Below are positions 10,160 to 19,599 of a stretch of DNA of 47,598 nucleotides, in pieces (the stretch's first letter is position 1; each line of letters opens with the position of its first letter). Location of the stretch: the NCBI GenBank assembly GCA_003427395.1, contig BFEA01000509.1, positions 1,091,824 through 1,139,421 of the forward strand. The letters run 5' to 3'. The notes beneath the pieces were generated by a model that was not told the DNA's origin, searched no databases, and saw only the letters and a list, made by a program, of their open reading frames with translations. The position numbers were made by a program, and so were the translations under genes. This stretch comes from Chara braunii. Lineage: Eukaryota > Streptophyta > Charophyceae > Charales > Characeae.

Positions 10160-12054
10160 TGTCCCTCCTCGGACGCGTTTGAAGGAATAAGAAATCGTAT
10201 ATCTTGTTTGTCTTCCTCTCACTCAACTTGAACCACATATCCGTCTTGTTGCTGCACACCTTATCCCGTGTTGGCCTCACGACCATGAACTCACAATTGT
10301 GCCTACCCGAATTGACCTCGCTTTTCACCACCTGCATCGCGAATTGCAAGAGGTCGGGGTTCCCTTCCATTGCGACAACGTGCCGGCCGGCCTTCAGAAG
10401 CTCCCTGACGCTTTGCGCATGCGGTTTCCCAAGGAACACGACACCCTCTCCCTTCTTGCCAAGAAAATCAAGACGACCGACGAATTGTGTCGGATTGCGT
10501 TTCATATCCCCGTAGAAGCTGCCCTGTCGTTCAGGCGCCACCAGCGACCTGTCGCAAGGCGTGAAAGGAATCTCGGACACATCCGTCTGGGTGACCCTCT
10601 GAGGCAATCGCACCACAGCAGCGGCACCCCTGGGCAGGTTTCCCTCGTAGACCACGGACATGTTAACGTGCAGATCGTCACCCTTCAAGAGGATGTACAT
10701 GCGGTCTTCCTCCGTGTACAACGAGGAAGCTTTTTTTTTGCTGCACTCTCCACACCTACTTCCCTTCCAACAGCTTGACGAAAGAAAGACGGTGCATGCT
10801 GGCAAGAAACGAAAGGTTGTGCTGTCGCGGCACGACAACAAGGAGAGTCCAACGCGAGGGACACCACGTCTGAAGATAGGAATTCAAAGTCTCCCACTCT
10901 TGGGGCTTCCACAGTTTGAGGTCAACCGGCTCGCACAGATCGAGGACGAACGTGTGGCTCTTTGTGGCAGTCACTTCTTCCTTCAGCTCTGCGCCCCTGA
11001 TGTTCGCCTCTAAAGGGTCGTTGGCGAACGACGCGATGGATGTCACGTCCCCCGTGTCTTTCCATTTAATGTGAATGACGCCTTCGGCAAGTGCCACTTC
11101 CCGGCTCTTCAGTCTGCTTCCATTCAACACGGACAAAACCTTGTTTCTCCAGTTGACGGGCAACTTCTCGTGGCCCGCCAACTTCTCCGTCACCTCAATC
11201 GAGTTGTCCTGGTCGCAACCCATGTACGGCGGGCAGTCCTTGAACAGCGCCGAGTCGGAAACGTGTTTTCTGCTGTTATCCCACAACTTGTCATCCAATC
11301 CGTGACCTTCAAACTTCTTGAACACGGCAGACCTCGATTTCAGGAAAGGGTACCTTTGGATCCAGTCCGCTTTCGACCACAACCGGACCAGCACGCGGTC
11401 GCACTTCAGCAGCTGCACCATGTCCTGCACGCTGAGCTTTCCCAATTTTGCCAACGACGGGGAGTCAGCCTGGACCCAAACGACCTCGCAAGCAAGCACC
11501 TTTTTCAGAACGTGACACTTCTCATTGTCCGTGAGTGATTCCATTGTTTTCCAACAATGCGCGTCCGGGTCTGGCACTTGCACGAACCAATCGCCCTCCT
11601 CTTTCTCCTTTTTGCCCTTTTTATTCGGCGGGTCCATGGGGACGTTGTACACCACCTCCGTTCTGCCCAATTTATCGTTGTGGATGTAGGCGACCCCAAG
11701 CTTCACGTTTTTGACCTTCTTCTTTTTGACGATCCACTTCGCCCCGTCGTGGCTCAACAATCTGCCGGTCTCCCATTTCTCGAAAAATTTCACGGCCAGT
11801 TTGGAGACATTTTCCCCGGCCATCGGCAGAGGTAAGTAAGAACGCAGGGCAGCATTTTGCTTTTTAATGGCCTCCTCTTCCTTTTGATCCGTGAGAAGCC
11901 ACAAGCTGTTTTGAGGCGCCTCATGGAGCGCCGTTGTACAAAACTTACGCCAATCCCGGACCTTATCTTGTTTCCCGCTAGGGTTCCCCATCACAGCTCT
12001 TGGGCAGCCGTCATGCTTCCACTGCCATCGAATGTCTTTCATAGAAAGTTTCAA
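10160..12054 (-). pseudogene. DNA methyltransferase-like segment of the broken gene (weak similarity)
   Basis: A 432-codon minus ORF (10756..12054) is followed, after a frameshift at a 9-base T run near 10731-10739, by frame 10086..10841. Near its end the first ORF has HTFVLDLCEPVDL, a helix-like stretch, then RWTLLVVVP, the pattern of methyltransferase motif IV plus the next strand, but with DLCEP where DPPY is expected. The next frame has RNPTQF, then GEGVVFLGKPHAQSV and LLKAGRHVVAMEGNPDLL, resembling motifs X and I (GSGTT....GR..IGIE) of N4/N6-type DNA methylases. Catalytic residues look degenerate, so an active enzyme is unlikely. The similarity is by eye and weak. Its position directly after a ParB-like segment strengthens the idea slightly. 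Confidence 0.35.
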
Positions 12055-12723
12055 CTATCTGGGAGGTGCCTTGAGGTCCTTCTTGTTGTCCAGTGATCTA
12101 ACAAGAAAATACCCTTCGAAGTCATCGTCAGAAAAGTACACCATCCGTGCCGGCCACCGCTCGAAATTGTACTTCTTGGCCACCTCGCTGCTGAGCAGTG
12201 ACCTGGCTGCAGCCGCGTTGTGCTGCCCTCACACCGCGTAGTAGTAGTATTCTCCCGCCAGCTTGTCCTTCCACTCCGCCAGCTTCAGACATTGTGCCTT
12301 GGTCCCAGGAGTTGGTTTTTGAAGCCCCAGTGGTGCGAGCTTGAAGATCGGCAACTCGTACGTCTGTTCTTTATTTTCAAACGCAGACCGCATTGCTTCC
12401 CTTATCGTTTCCACGAGGACGGGATCTAACGACCGCTGGTTGTAAAGATCCTCCCACTCCCTTACGTCTACGATCTGAGCCGGGCTGATCTCAAACTCCC
12501 GCCTTGTCCTGCCGCTGTCTTTGTACTCCAGGAAGTACCCGGCATCCACGTCCATGGCAGGCCGTGGTGTAGAATGTCCCGACTCAGGCTGTTTATGTTT
12601 CGAAGCTGGACGTTTGCTACCCGGGTGACCCTCTTCCACCCCCCTCCCCTTCCGTTTCTCTCCCGCAGTCCTCGGGTCCTGGTCTTCCGTTTCTTCAAAG
12701 AGCCCACCAAGTCTTCTTGACAT
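12055..12723 (-). pseudogene. ParB/sulfiredoxin-like segment of the broken gene
   Basis: The minus frame from 12723 has a basic, Lys/Arg-rich start, then SLDPVLVETIREAMRSAFEN, YELPIFKLAPLG and LAEWKDKLAGEYYYYAV. A TGA (12229-12231) interrupts it, and it continues in the same frame with GQHNAAAARSLLSSEVAKKY. The sequence GQHNAAAARSLL at the end of a strand resembles the DG.HR..AA..LG signature of the ParB/Srx nuclease fold, and the preceding 'P.L...I..A....' helix fits. A second in-frame TAG lies just before 12054, beyond which the frame continues unbroken into the methyltransferase-like segment. The frame thus spans 10756-12723 with only two nonsense codons. ParB-like plus DNA methylase pairings are known from phages and some mobile elements; assignment here is inferential. 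Confidence 0.4.
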
Positions 12724-12729
12724 TCTCCC

Positions 12730-13693
12730 CTCCTTTTTTGGGGAGTGCCCTGCGCTTCCTCCCTGCCCACGGCCTCGCCTTCCTCGCCATGACCCTTGGC
12801 AGGCTCCAAGTCAGACCCACACAGGACTCCCTCTTCTGCGGGATCCGCTGCGGTCTGTTGCCGGACCCCAGGTATGGACAGCACGGACCTGTCTCTTTCC
12901 CTCAACGGCGAAAACGGCGGACGTGGTGTCGCCTCATCTTCGTTGTCGTCAAACTGACCTCTGGCATCATCCCGCTGCACATGTGTAGCCTCCTCGGAAC
13001 CCGGATCCCCCCCGTCCCCCGCTGCCCCGCTCGACTCACAACTACCGCACGACTGCAAAGGCATTAACAATACCAAGTCGGGGCCGACTTCGCAAGGGAC
13101 GTCAAGGGCGATGTCCTTGTCCTCCAACAAGTCAAAGAATTCTCGACCCAAAACAAACCCGCCCTGCCGCCGGAGGTCGTTGTAGAATGAGGTGTTCGCA
13201 GCACCCGCTTCGAACCCTTTCAACAGACACATGTCCAGAATCGCCCCTTGGCACAGGCAACGACGTTCCCCTTCGCACCATAGACATTTTTCATGTAGAA
13301 CCCTCGACGACAGCCTTTCGCATTCTCCCACCGCGAGACAGCCCCCAGTACCCTACGCCGCTTGTTGGCTTCGACGAAGATCACAGGACCACACGGTTGT
13401 TGTACTGGGTTTGATGCATCCCCATAGCACCAGTCGACGAACCATTTCGACCTAGCGTGGTCGGACCACGTCCTCGAGGTCGTAGACGACCGTTTTGTAG
13501 AATCTTTCCCAGATCCCATCCCAGGAGGTCGTTGCAGGCTCCCCTTCGCCCCTGGACGAAGACATATTGTCTGCGAACGACAACAGAAAACAAATAAAAC
13601 ACCAGTGAGCGTCAAATCGCAGTCAAAGTAGAACGCAGGCGAAAAACATAGGCGGCACACCTTGCCCTCAACACGTCGGTCACATGACGCCAT
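12730..13693 (-). pseudogene. N-terminal part of the broken gene, unknown
   Basis: Two frames overlap. From 13693 the first contains IFVEANKRRRVLGAVSRWEN and YMKNVYGAKGNVVACAKG. It shifts by one base at a GGGG run near 13240 into a frame with AILDMCLLKGFEAGAANTSF and YNDLRRQGGFVLGREFFDLL, then an acidic and Arg-rich linker toward 12.7 kb. The conserved Cys and Trp residues suggest a folded domain that I cannot name. The 5' end is uncertain: upstream sequence to 13.69 kb may be intronic, and an AB box sits at 13705. Confidence 0.4.
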
Positions 13694-13699
13694 CCGAGG

Positions 13700-14852
13700 A
13701 CCTCGAAGTTCGGATCCCGCCGAACTTCGAACGCGAAGACCAGCAATGACCTCTTACCTGCAACGAGATCATTCTTTACAAGGGCACACGCTTCATGCAA
13801 CCGGGCGACAACCACGTCGGTATTTTCGGAACACGGATGTCGACCGGATCGGGAATGGACGGGAGGTGACGCACAAAGCTCGCGTTGGACGGGGCAGTGT
13901 CCTCCGTTTAGCACTCGGAACCCGGACAGTTCAGGACGCGAAGTTCGCTGAGATCCGTACTAATAGATGGGGCGCAAGAGAGAGAGAGAGACAGTCAGCC
14001 CACGCAGCCAGCGTTCCAGAACCGTGCTCGAACGAACACACTCCGCAACAGCATTTGATCGAAACCAGAAGTCGGAGACGGGTTGTCCACCTCGTCGGGC
14101 GGGTTGTGCGAACCACAGGACGTGCCTGTCCAAAGACAAACCAACGCACCCACCGAAACGTGAAGTTCGCCGGGATCCGAACTTCAGGTTGATGCGACAG
14201 GCAGAGACGACGTCAGAGACACACAGTCTGTGGACTAAACCACGACCCAGAAAGGCCGCACTAAGACAAAAGGCCGGTTGAGAAGGACAAGTTTGCCGAA
14301 ATCCGAACTTCTTCTGATATGCGCAGCTTGGCATTGGATGAAGCCAAGTTCGAATGCAGCAGCCGCGACAACATTGTATGAGTCCCTGGAGGGGCAGTTG
14401 TGGATCAGGGTTCACTCGTGTCGCAATCCACGGGGGATCATAAAGACCAGCGCCTGTTCAATACACAGGCGTCACAGGAAGTTCGCCGGGATCCGAACTT
14501 CAGGAGGCTGCGAGAAAGACAGACAGAAAGTTGGGGTCCTAGCAAGGTGTCCTAGCAAGGTGTCAACGAGATTTCCAACAAGAGGGTCCGCCAACCGGGA
14601 TCTCCAACGGGTTTCAGGAAACGCGAAGCTCGCACGACCTTGCGACGGGGATTTCTAAGAGTGTTTTTTGCATCTCGCAACGACAGTGACCGACTGTTTG
14701 GCACATGTTGATGGTGGACGGGCGAAAACCGATTACGACTATGTTCTGTTTCTGCGTTGTCGGGTCTTTCCCGCGGCCCGCCCGTCGCCAATGACACAAA
14801 GAAAATTAACGCAGAGGCCAGAACGCGAAGTTCGCCGAGATCCGAACTTCGT
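13700..14852. repeat. dispersed AB boxes (near-palindromic 24-mers)
   Basis: Boxes start at 13705, 13940, 14162, 14288, 14478 and 14827. Each consists of arms GAAGTTCGS and CSGAACTTC around a GGATC-containing core. The copy at 13705 has 11-bp perfect arms (TCGAAGTTCGG / CCGAACTTCGA). Copies after it are all in one orientation (GCCGGGATC core). Spacing is irregular, 125-350 bp. The sequence between boxes shows no obvious gene. Confidence 0.8.
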
Positions 14853-14899
14853 CGGGGCACGACATGGAAGGAGACGGCGTCAGAGACGGACGTCCAACA

Positions 14900-15070
14900 T
14901 GACTTTCNTCAGTCACTGAACNGAACGACGACCANGGATTTGNACGACAAGNGCGCGGTGCAGCGTGTACCAGCAACCGCGNAGTCTCACACTTCTCTGC
15001 ANTCCNACAAATCTGACATTTTAGGCAGCANAACNGCATCTCGTCCCTCGCCGTTCTTTTNCCTCANACA
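14900..15070. other. low-quality stretch with scattered single N
   Basis: About sixteen isolated N bases occur within 170 bp. This is base-call or scaffold uncertainty and not a biological feature. It lies at the 3' end of the unknown ORF 15064..16272 and makes its true end unknown. Confidence 0.9.
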
Positions 15071-16272
15071 GAAGGACTAAAGACCGGTTCGGATGCGGCG
15101 ACATTTGGGGATCCCCCGGGACGACGTCGTGAACCGAAGCCATACAAAGCATTTAGTGACGATCCGTATACGCGGGTCTGCGGTTCGTCGACCGATGCAC
15201 TCTTCGAAAAAACAGACATGTATTTCATCCTAACAAACACCCCCGGTCGTGCCAAGGAGTTTCCTATGCAGTCCCGTATGTCAGCCGCTTTCTCCTCAAC
15301 CTCATGCCACAACGAATAGTTTCGAACCTGACCTGCTATCACCAAATCTGGCCACCCATCCACACGTTCAGACCCACGCATCGGCACAAATTTGGACCCT
15401 TCAATCACAACCTCGTTGTGCGACACGAGCACAACTGCATCGACGAGTTTCCTGCTCTTGTTCGAAGCAGCGACACACAGAACTCTGGCGAAATCAGATC
15501 CGGACACAGTCAACCGCACACAGCCGTACGACAGAGCTCGTGGAGAAATCCCGGGGCTACGTTCGTGGCGATGACCTGACGTTGGGTACTGGTCCAGGAA
15601 TGAGCAGCGACGAGCGCACTCCACCAACTCTTGTTTCCGCGAGCCCCCCCAAGTTCTTGGCAACGACCTGACGTTGTGGCACTCAAGGCGACTGAAATAG
15701 CGGCTAATGCAGCTTAGTGCTTTGCGCATATGGTTCAGGAACTTATGTCCGAGGACGACGTCTGGCAGTGGGATGAGGTCCCCGAACTCCAACATATTCG
15801 CGAACTTGTACTGGTTTGCCCAAGGGTAGTGACTCTCCATATTGTCCCAATTGCCCTCGCCCCAGTCGTCAAGATGCGCATCCATGCATGGGACGATGGT
15901 CATCCATGGGTCCTCGTCGAAGTCCTCTGCGGTCGCTCTGTGGATTGTTGTCACACCGTTGAAATGCCGCACGGATTTTGCATAAGGACGAAAAGGTTCT
16001 GCTAAGCGAATGTGCGTCCCGGCACTCATGGCCTGTGGTGTCGAGAAGATCGACTCGAAGACCCGTGGTGTCGAGAAGGTCCCCTCCATCACGCAACCTG
16101 CACACCACGCGCACATGCTAGATGATACACACAGGCACGGAGACACTCGTAAACGCGTCATGTCTCGCAATGTGCGACCCATGGCATTAGACGGCGCGTA
16201 TGCCCCAAGATCTGATTTCGGGTGGCCGGCTTCGTCGGTGTTCACATCTACCGGCCCGCAGGCCAGCCGCAA
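15064..16272 (-). CDS. unknown 402-codon ORF
   Basis: A long minus-strand ORF with mixed composition, running into N-containing sequence at its 3' end with no stop seen. Protein-like stretches include YPWANQYKFANMLEFGDLIP and VVLGHKFLNHMRKALSCISR, then VDAVVLVSHNEVVIEGSKFV and ERVDGWPDLVIAGQVRNYSL. The first about 85 residues look less natural, so a start at an internal Met (MSAGTHIRL...) is more likely. I recognise no domain; there is no signal peptide or clear transmembrane segment. It is on the same strand as the 7.7-13.7 kb gene and lies between two blocks of AB boxes. It may be another part of the same mobile gene family or an unrelated degraded gene. Confidence 0.4.
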   Translation of the reverse strand: MRLACGPVDVNTDEAGHPKSDLGAYAPSNAMGRTLRDMTRLRVSPCLCVSSSMCAWCAGCVMEGTFSTPRVFESIFSTPQAMSAGTHIRLAEPFRPYAKSVRHFNGVTTIHRATAEDFDEDPWMTIVPCMDAHLDDWGEGNWDNMESHYPWANQYKFANMLEFGDLIPLPDVVLGHKFLNHMRKALSCISRYFSRLECHNVRSLPRTWGGSRKQELVECARRCSFLDQYPTSGHRHERSPGISPRALSYGCVRLTVSGSDFARVLCVAASNKSRKLVDAVVLVSHNEVVIEGSKFVPMRGSERVDGWPDLVIAGQVRNYSLWHEVEEKAADIRDCIGNSLARPGVFVRMKYMSVFSKSASVDEPQTRVYGSSLNALYGFGSRRRPGGSPNVAASEPVFSPSX

Positions 16273-16279
16273 TCACGCC

Positions 16280-17313
16280 CCACGACATGTTCGCCTGGAT
16301 CCGAACTTGGCGAGACTGCGCGGGAAAGATGAAGTTGTCTCCCAAACTCGACGTCCCAAACTGCCACGAAGTTCGGATCTAGGCGGACTTCACTTTCGTA
16401 CAAATAAAAAGTTGTGGCAATCCACTGGTCGCCAGAAAGTCCACAGTCAGAATCTGCACCACCCGAAAGGTGAAGTATGTCGGGGTTTGAACTTGACGGT
16501 TTTCCGACGAACCGTGCACGAGAAGTTCGGATCTCAGCGGACTTCACATTTTATAGAATCCGAAGTCCGCCGGGATCCGAAATTGAAGATTGTCTGAGAA
16601 ACCATGCACGGCAGGTTCGGATCCATGGCCCAGCAGGAACATCTCCTGCCACATGCGTTGCGAAAGGAAGAGAGCTCAAATTCGTCGGGATCCGAACTTG
16701 GCGAAATCGCGCGGGAGATACACAGCAGGCGAACCCGACGATGGGACGAGGAACCTTTGCACGAGAAGTACGGATCCCGGCGGACTTCGCATTTTTGCGA
16801 AATAAAAGTTATGGCGAACACCCGTTCGTGAGAAAGGACACAGTCAGAACCCACACCATGCGCGACGCGAAGTTCGCCGGGGTCCGAACTTGCCACGCGA
16901 GGTCCAGTTCCACGGGAGGGTTTGGGTGTGGGTTTGGCGTGGGTTAAGTGCGGGAAATCGGGCACGCGAGGTCCGGATCCACGGGAGGGCAGAGGGGAAC
17001 CTGGTGTTCGCCGGGATCCGAACTTGGCGAGACCGCGTGGGAGAGAAACAACCAGCGGACTTCACATTTTTTCAAATACAAAGTTGTGCTAACCCCCGGG
17101 CGCTAGAAACCCCTCGTTCTGAACCCGCACAATGAGACAAGCGAAGTCGCCGGGGTGCGAACTTGACGTTTGTGCGAGGAACCGTGCAGGAGAAGTCTGG
17201 ATCCCGGCGGACTTCGCATTATCACAGATCCGATGTTCGCTGAGGTCCGGACTCGACAAGTGTGCAAGGAACAGTGCGAGCGAGGTTTGGATCTGCAGGC
17301 CATCAGGAACCTG
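16280..17313. repeat. diverged AB-box tandem array
   Basis: AB boxes alternate in the two orientations every 40-100 bp (for example 16287, 16368, 16472, 16523, 16562, 16678, 16764, 16869, 17014, 17143, 17192, 17233). Between them, phrases such as ACTTGGCGARA.YGCG.GGGAGA and GTGCANGARAAG recur. The region is an older, eroded form of the clean 172-bp array that follows. Its many ORFs on both strands arise because the box has no stop codon in any of six frames. Confidence 0.75.
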
Positions 17314-17858
17314 AAGTTCGCCGGGATCCGAACTTGGTGAAATTATGTGGGAGATACACACCTGTCTGCCAAACTCGCCGTCCTGCAATTTCTTGAAGTT
17401 CGGATCCTTGCGGACTTCAAATTTTTCCACGTCCCAAACTGTGGTTGCGGACCGGGGTTGCTAAGCGTGTTCGAGCAGCTGCATGAAGTTCGCCGGGATC
17501 TGGACTTGGCGAAATTGCGTGGGAGACATACACCTGTCTGCCAAACTCACCGTCCAGCAATTTCTTGAAGTTCGGATCCCGACGGACTTCAAAGTTTTAC
17601 ACGTCCCAAGCTGTGGTTGCGGACCAGGGTTGCGAAGCATGTTCGAACAGCTGCATGAAGTTCGCCGGGATCCGAACTTGGCGAAATTGCGTGGGAGATA
17701 CACACCTGTCTGCCAAACTCGCCGTCCAGCAATTTTTTGAAGTTCGGATCCCTGCGGACTTCATATTTTTCCACGTCCCTGGCAATGGTTGAGTACCGGG
17801 GTTGAGAAGCGTGTTCGAACAGCTGCATAAGCTCGCCGGGATCCCAACTTCTTCCGGT
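17314..17858. repeat. 172-bp tandem array (three copies plus a partial one)
   Basis: The unit begins at the AAGTTCGCCGGGAT box at 17314, 17486, 17658 and (partial) 17829, a period of 172, 172 and 171 bp. Each unit holds one box in each orientation (second box at 17395, 17567, 17739), a shared GGGAGATACACACCTGTCTG-like stretch and TTCGARCAGCTGCAT before the next box. Copies are about 90-95% identical, so the array is young or homogenised. Confidence 0.9.
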
Positions 17859-18033
17859 GTTTGATTGTGCGATCAGTTCGGTTGGTATGGCCAAGGTTGT
17901 GCTGGCAGATTGGAACGGCCACATTTCGATCACGAGAACAGTGTCGGTGACGCATGGGGTGGTGGGTGCTCAACGTTTGCCTTTCAGTGACCGTCAAGTG
18001 TCGACGACCCTACGTCCTCCAAAGTTTGACGCC

Positions 18034-18120
18034 CGACGAGGTTCGACGCCCGCCGAGGTTTGATGTGGAGCCAGGTTCCGTGGCCAGCATGGTTCGATGT
18101 TATACGAGGTTCGATGTGCA
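18034..18120. repeat. short degenerate repeat, about 18 bp
   Basis: CGAGGTTCGACG-like words recur about five times (GAGGTTCGACG, GAGGTTTGATG, CAGGTTCCGTG, TGGTTCGATG, GAGGTTCGATG) at roughly 18-bp spacing. The rest of 17.86-18.27 kb shows no gene. Confidence 0.6.
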
Positions 18121-18278
18121 ACAAGATTGTGACGAAGTGCTTTTTATTCGTTTGCAAATCGGGATCGACGTTTTTTCGATCGGTTGTGTGTTTCATTCGT
18201 CGGTTTTGATCGTGCACATGATCATTTGCCTTGAGGATTCTCCACGATCGTTCTCCACGATCAATGTTCACAGAACAG

Positions 18279-18424
18279 TCGATTGGTCATGAAATCTGCC
18301 AGGATCAACTGATTGATCAGCTGCTCGGTTGGGGGTTGGTGTGGTGGTTGATCAACTAGTAGAGCAATCGCCAACAGAGCGGTCGACCAATCAGTTGATC
18401 CTGGCAGATTTCCTGACCGATCGA
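18279..18424. repeat. inverted repeat (hairpin) of about 146 bp
   Basis: Arms at 18291..18314 and 18389..18412 are perfect 24-bp inverted copies (GAAATCTGCCAGGATCAACT plus GATT). They extend outward about 12 bp and inward about 23 bp with scattered mismatches. The whole could fold into one long stem with a short loop. It resembles a foldback or MITE-like element, but no target duplication is evident. Confidence 0.75.
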
Positions 18425-18494
18425 TTGTTCGGTCGAGGACTGTCAGGTGGATAAATAAACAGGTCGCTCGCCGGCGGGTTGATCTTCGGTGCAG

Positions 18495-19000
18495 CACACA
18501 CGATCAATCATCCGATCGCAATAAATCTTCTGTCGTTTCGCGATTGGTCGGTTGGATGCGTTGTCGCCTCGTGCATTGGTTAATCATCCGTCGGACAGAT
18601 CAGCGGCGATGTTGTTGGGGAAGCAAACAACATCTATCACCCGATCGCGAGTGGTCGGCTTGTGTTTCGTTCTGGGTCGGTTCATCACGTTGTGGTGATA
18701 ATATTGTCATGGATCTGATCCACCATCCGATCACTAGTGATCTGAACACACACGACAGAAAGAACAACACACACGTGGTGGTAACGTCGACACGGCAGAC
18801 ACGATCAATCATCCGATCGCGAGTGATCTCATCGTGTTTCGCGATTGGTCGATGGATGCGTTCGCTGTGTCGATATTGCCACCGCGTGTTTCGATTGATC
18901 ATCCATTGGGGCAGATTGGCGGACATGATATTGGGACAGCACACAAAATCAATCGGGTATCGCAAGTGCTCACGATGAGGTTGTGTTTCCTTGTTGGTCA
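18495..19000. repeat. diverged 301-bp tandem repeat, GATC-rich
   Basis: CGATCAATCATCCGATCGC occurs at 18501 and 18802, each followed by TTTCGCGATTGGTCG and GGATGCGTT. Partial copies (ATCCGATCACTAGTGATC, GATTGATCATCC) lie between. There is no convincing ORF. Confidence 0.6.
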
Positions 19001-19195
19001 CCACGTGTTCGATCCGAGCTTCCGTGCTTCGCCACTTGAGTACAGCACGAGCACAATCGTTTTTTGATACTTTCCTCATACATCCACACACATGCGCCGT
19101 TCGTTCCCAATTGCAGCAAAAGCGGAATCGAAGTGCAAACCATGTCGTTCATCCCTGACTGCGCACGTTCGTGCGCATCTCCCCGCGAAAAATGT

Positions 19196-19470
19196 GCGCG
19201 AGCACACACGCACGCGAACAAATATGCACAGACACGCACACACACACACACACACACACGTGCCGACACACGGCGCCCACACACACACGCCCCTCAGGTA
19301 CAGACGCGCGCACGATCCTGCCTCGCGCGTGTGGCACACAGTTCAATACAAACACAAACACAAAGGAACACGCACTCGAACACACACACACACCATGAAG
19401 CATGCACAAACACACAATTGCACACAAACACACACACACACACACACGCCCACCCGCACACATGCAGCCA
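19196..19470. repeat. CA-rich degenerate microsatellite
   Basis: About 270 bp consist mainly of CA dinucleotides with G and GC interruptions. Long His/Thr or Cys/Val ORFs on either strand here are compositional. Confidence 0.85.
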
Positions 19471-19599
19471 CAAAATCTTTCGATCTGCGCGGGCATATTG
19501 TCACAAAACACCTCCCCCGCACGTGCGCACATGCACACATACGTCCCGACTGCGTGCGCACTCACCGTGTGGAACTGCCGAGTCAAGATGAGCGCGAAC

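Noticed and set aside
16248-17933. Many 70-150 codon ORFs with repeated EVRRDPNF/KFGSRRTS peptides
   Set aside because: They are frames through AB boxes, which have no stop codons in any frame; the peptides follow the repeat, not a protein family.
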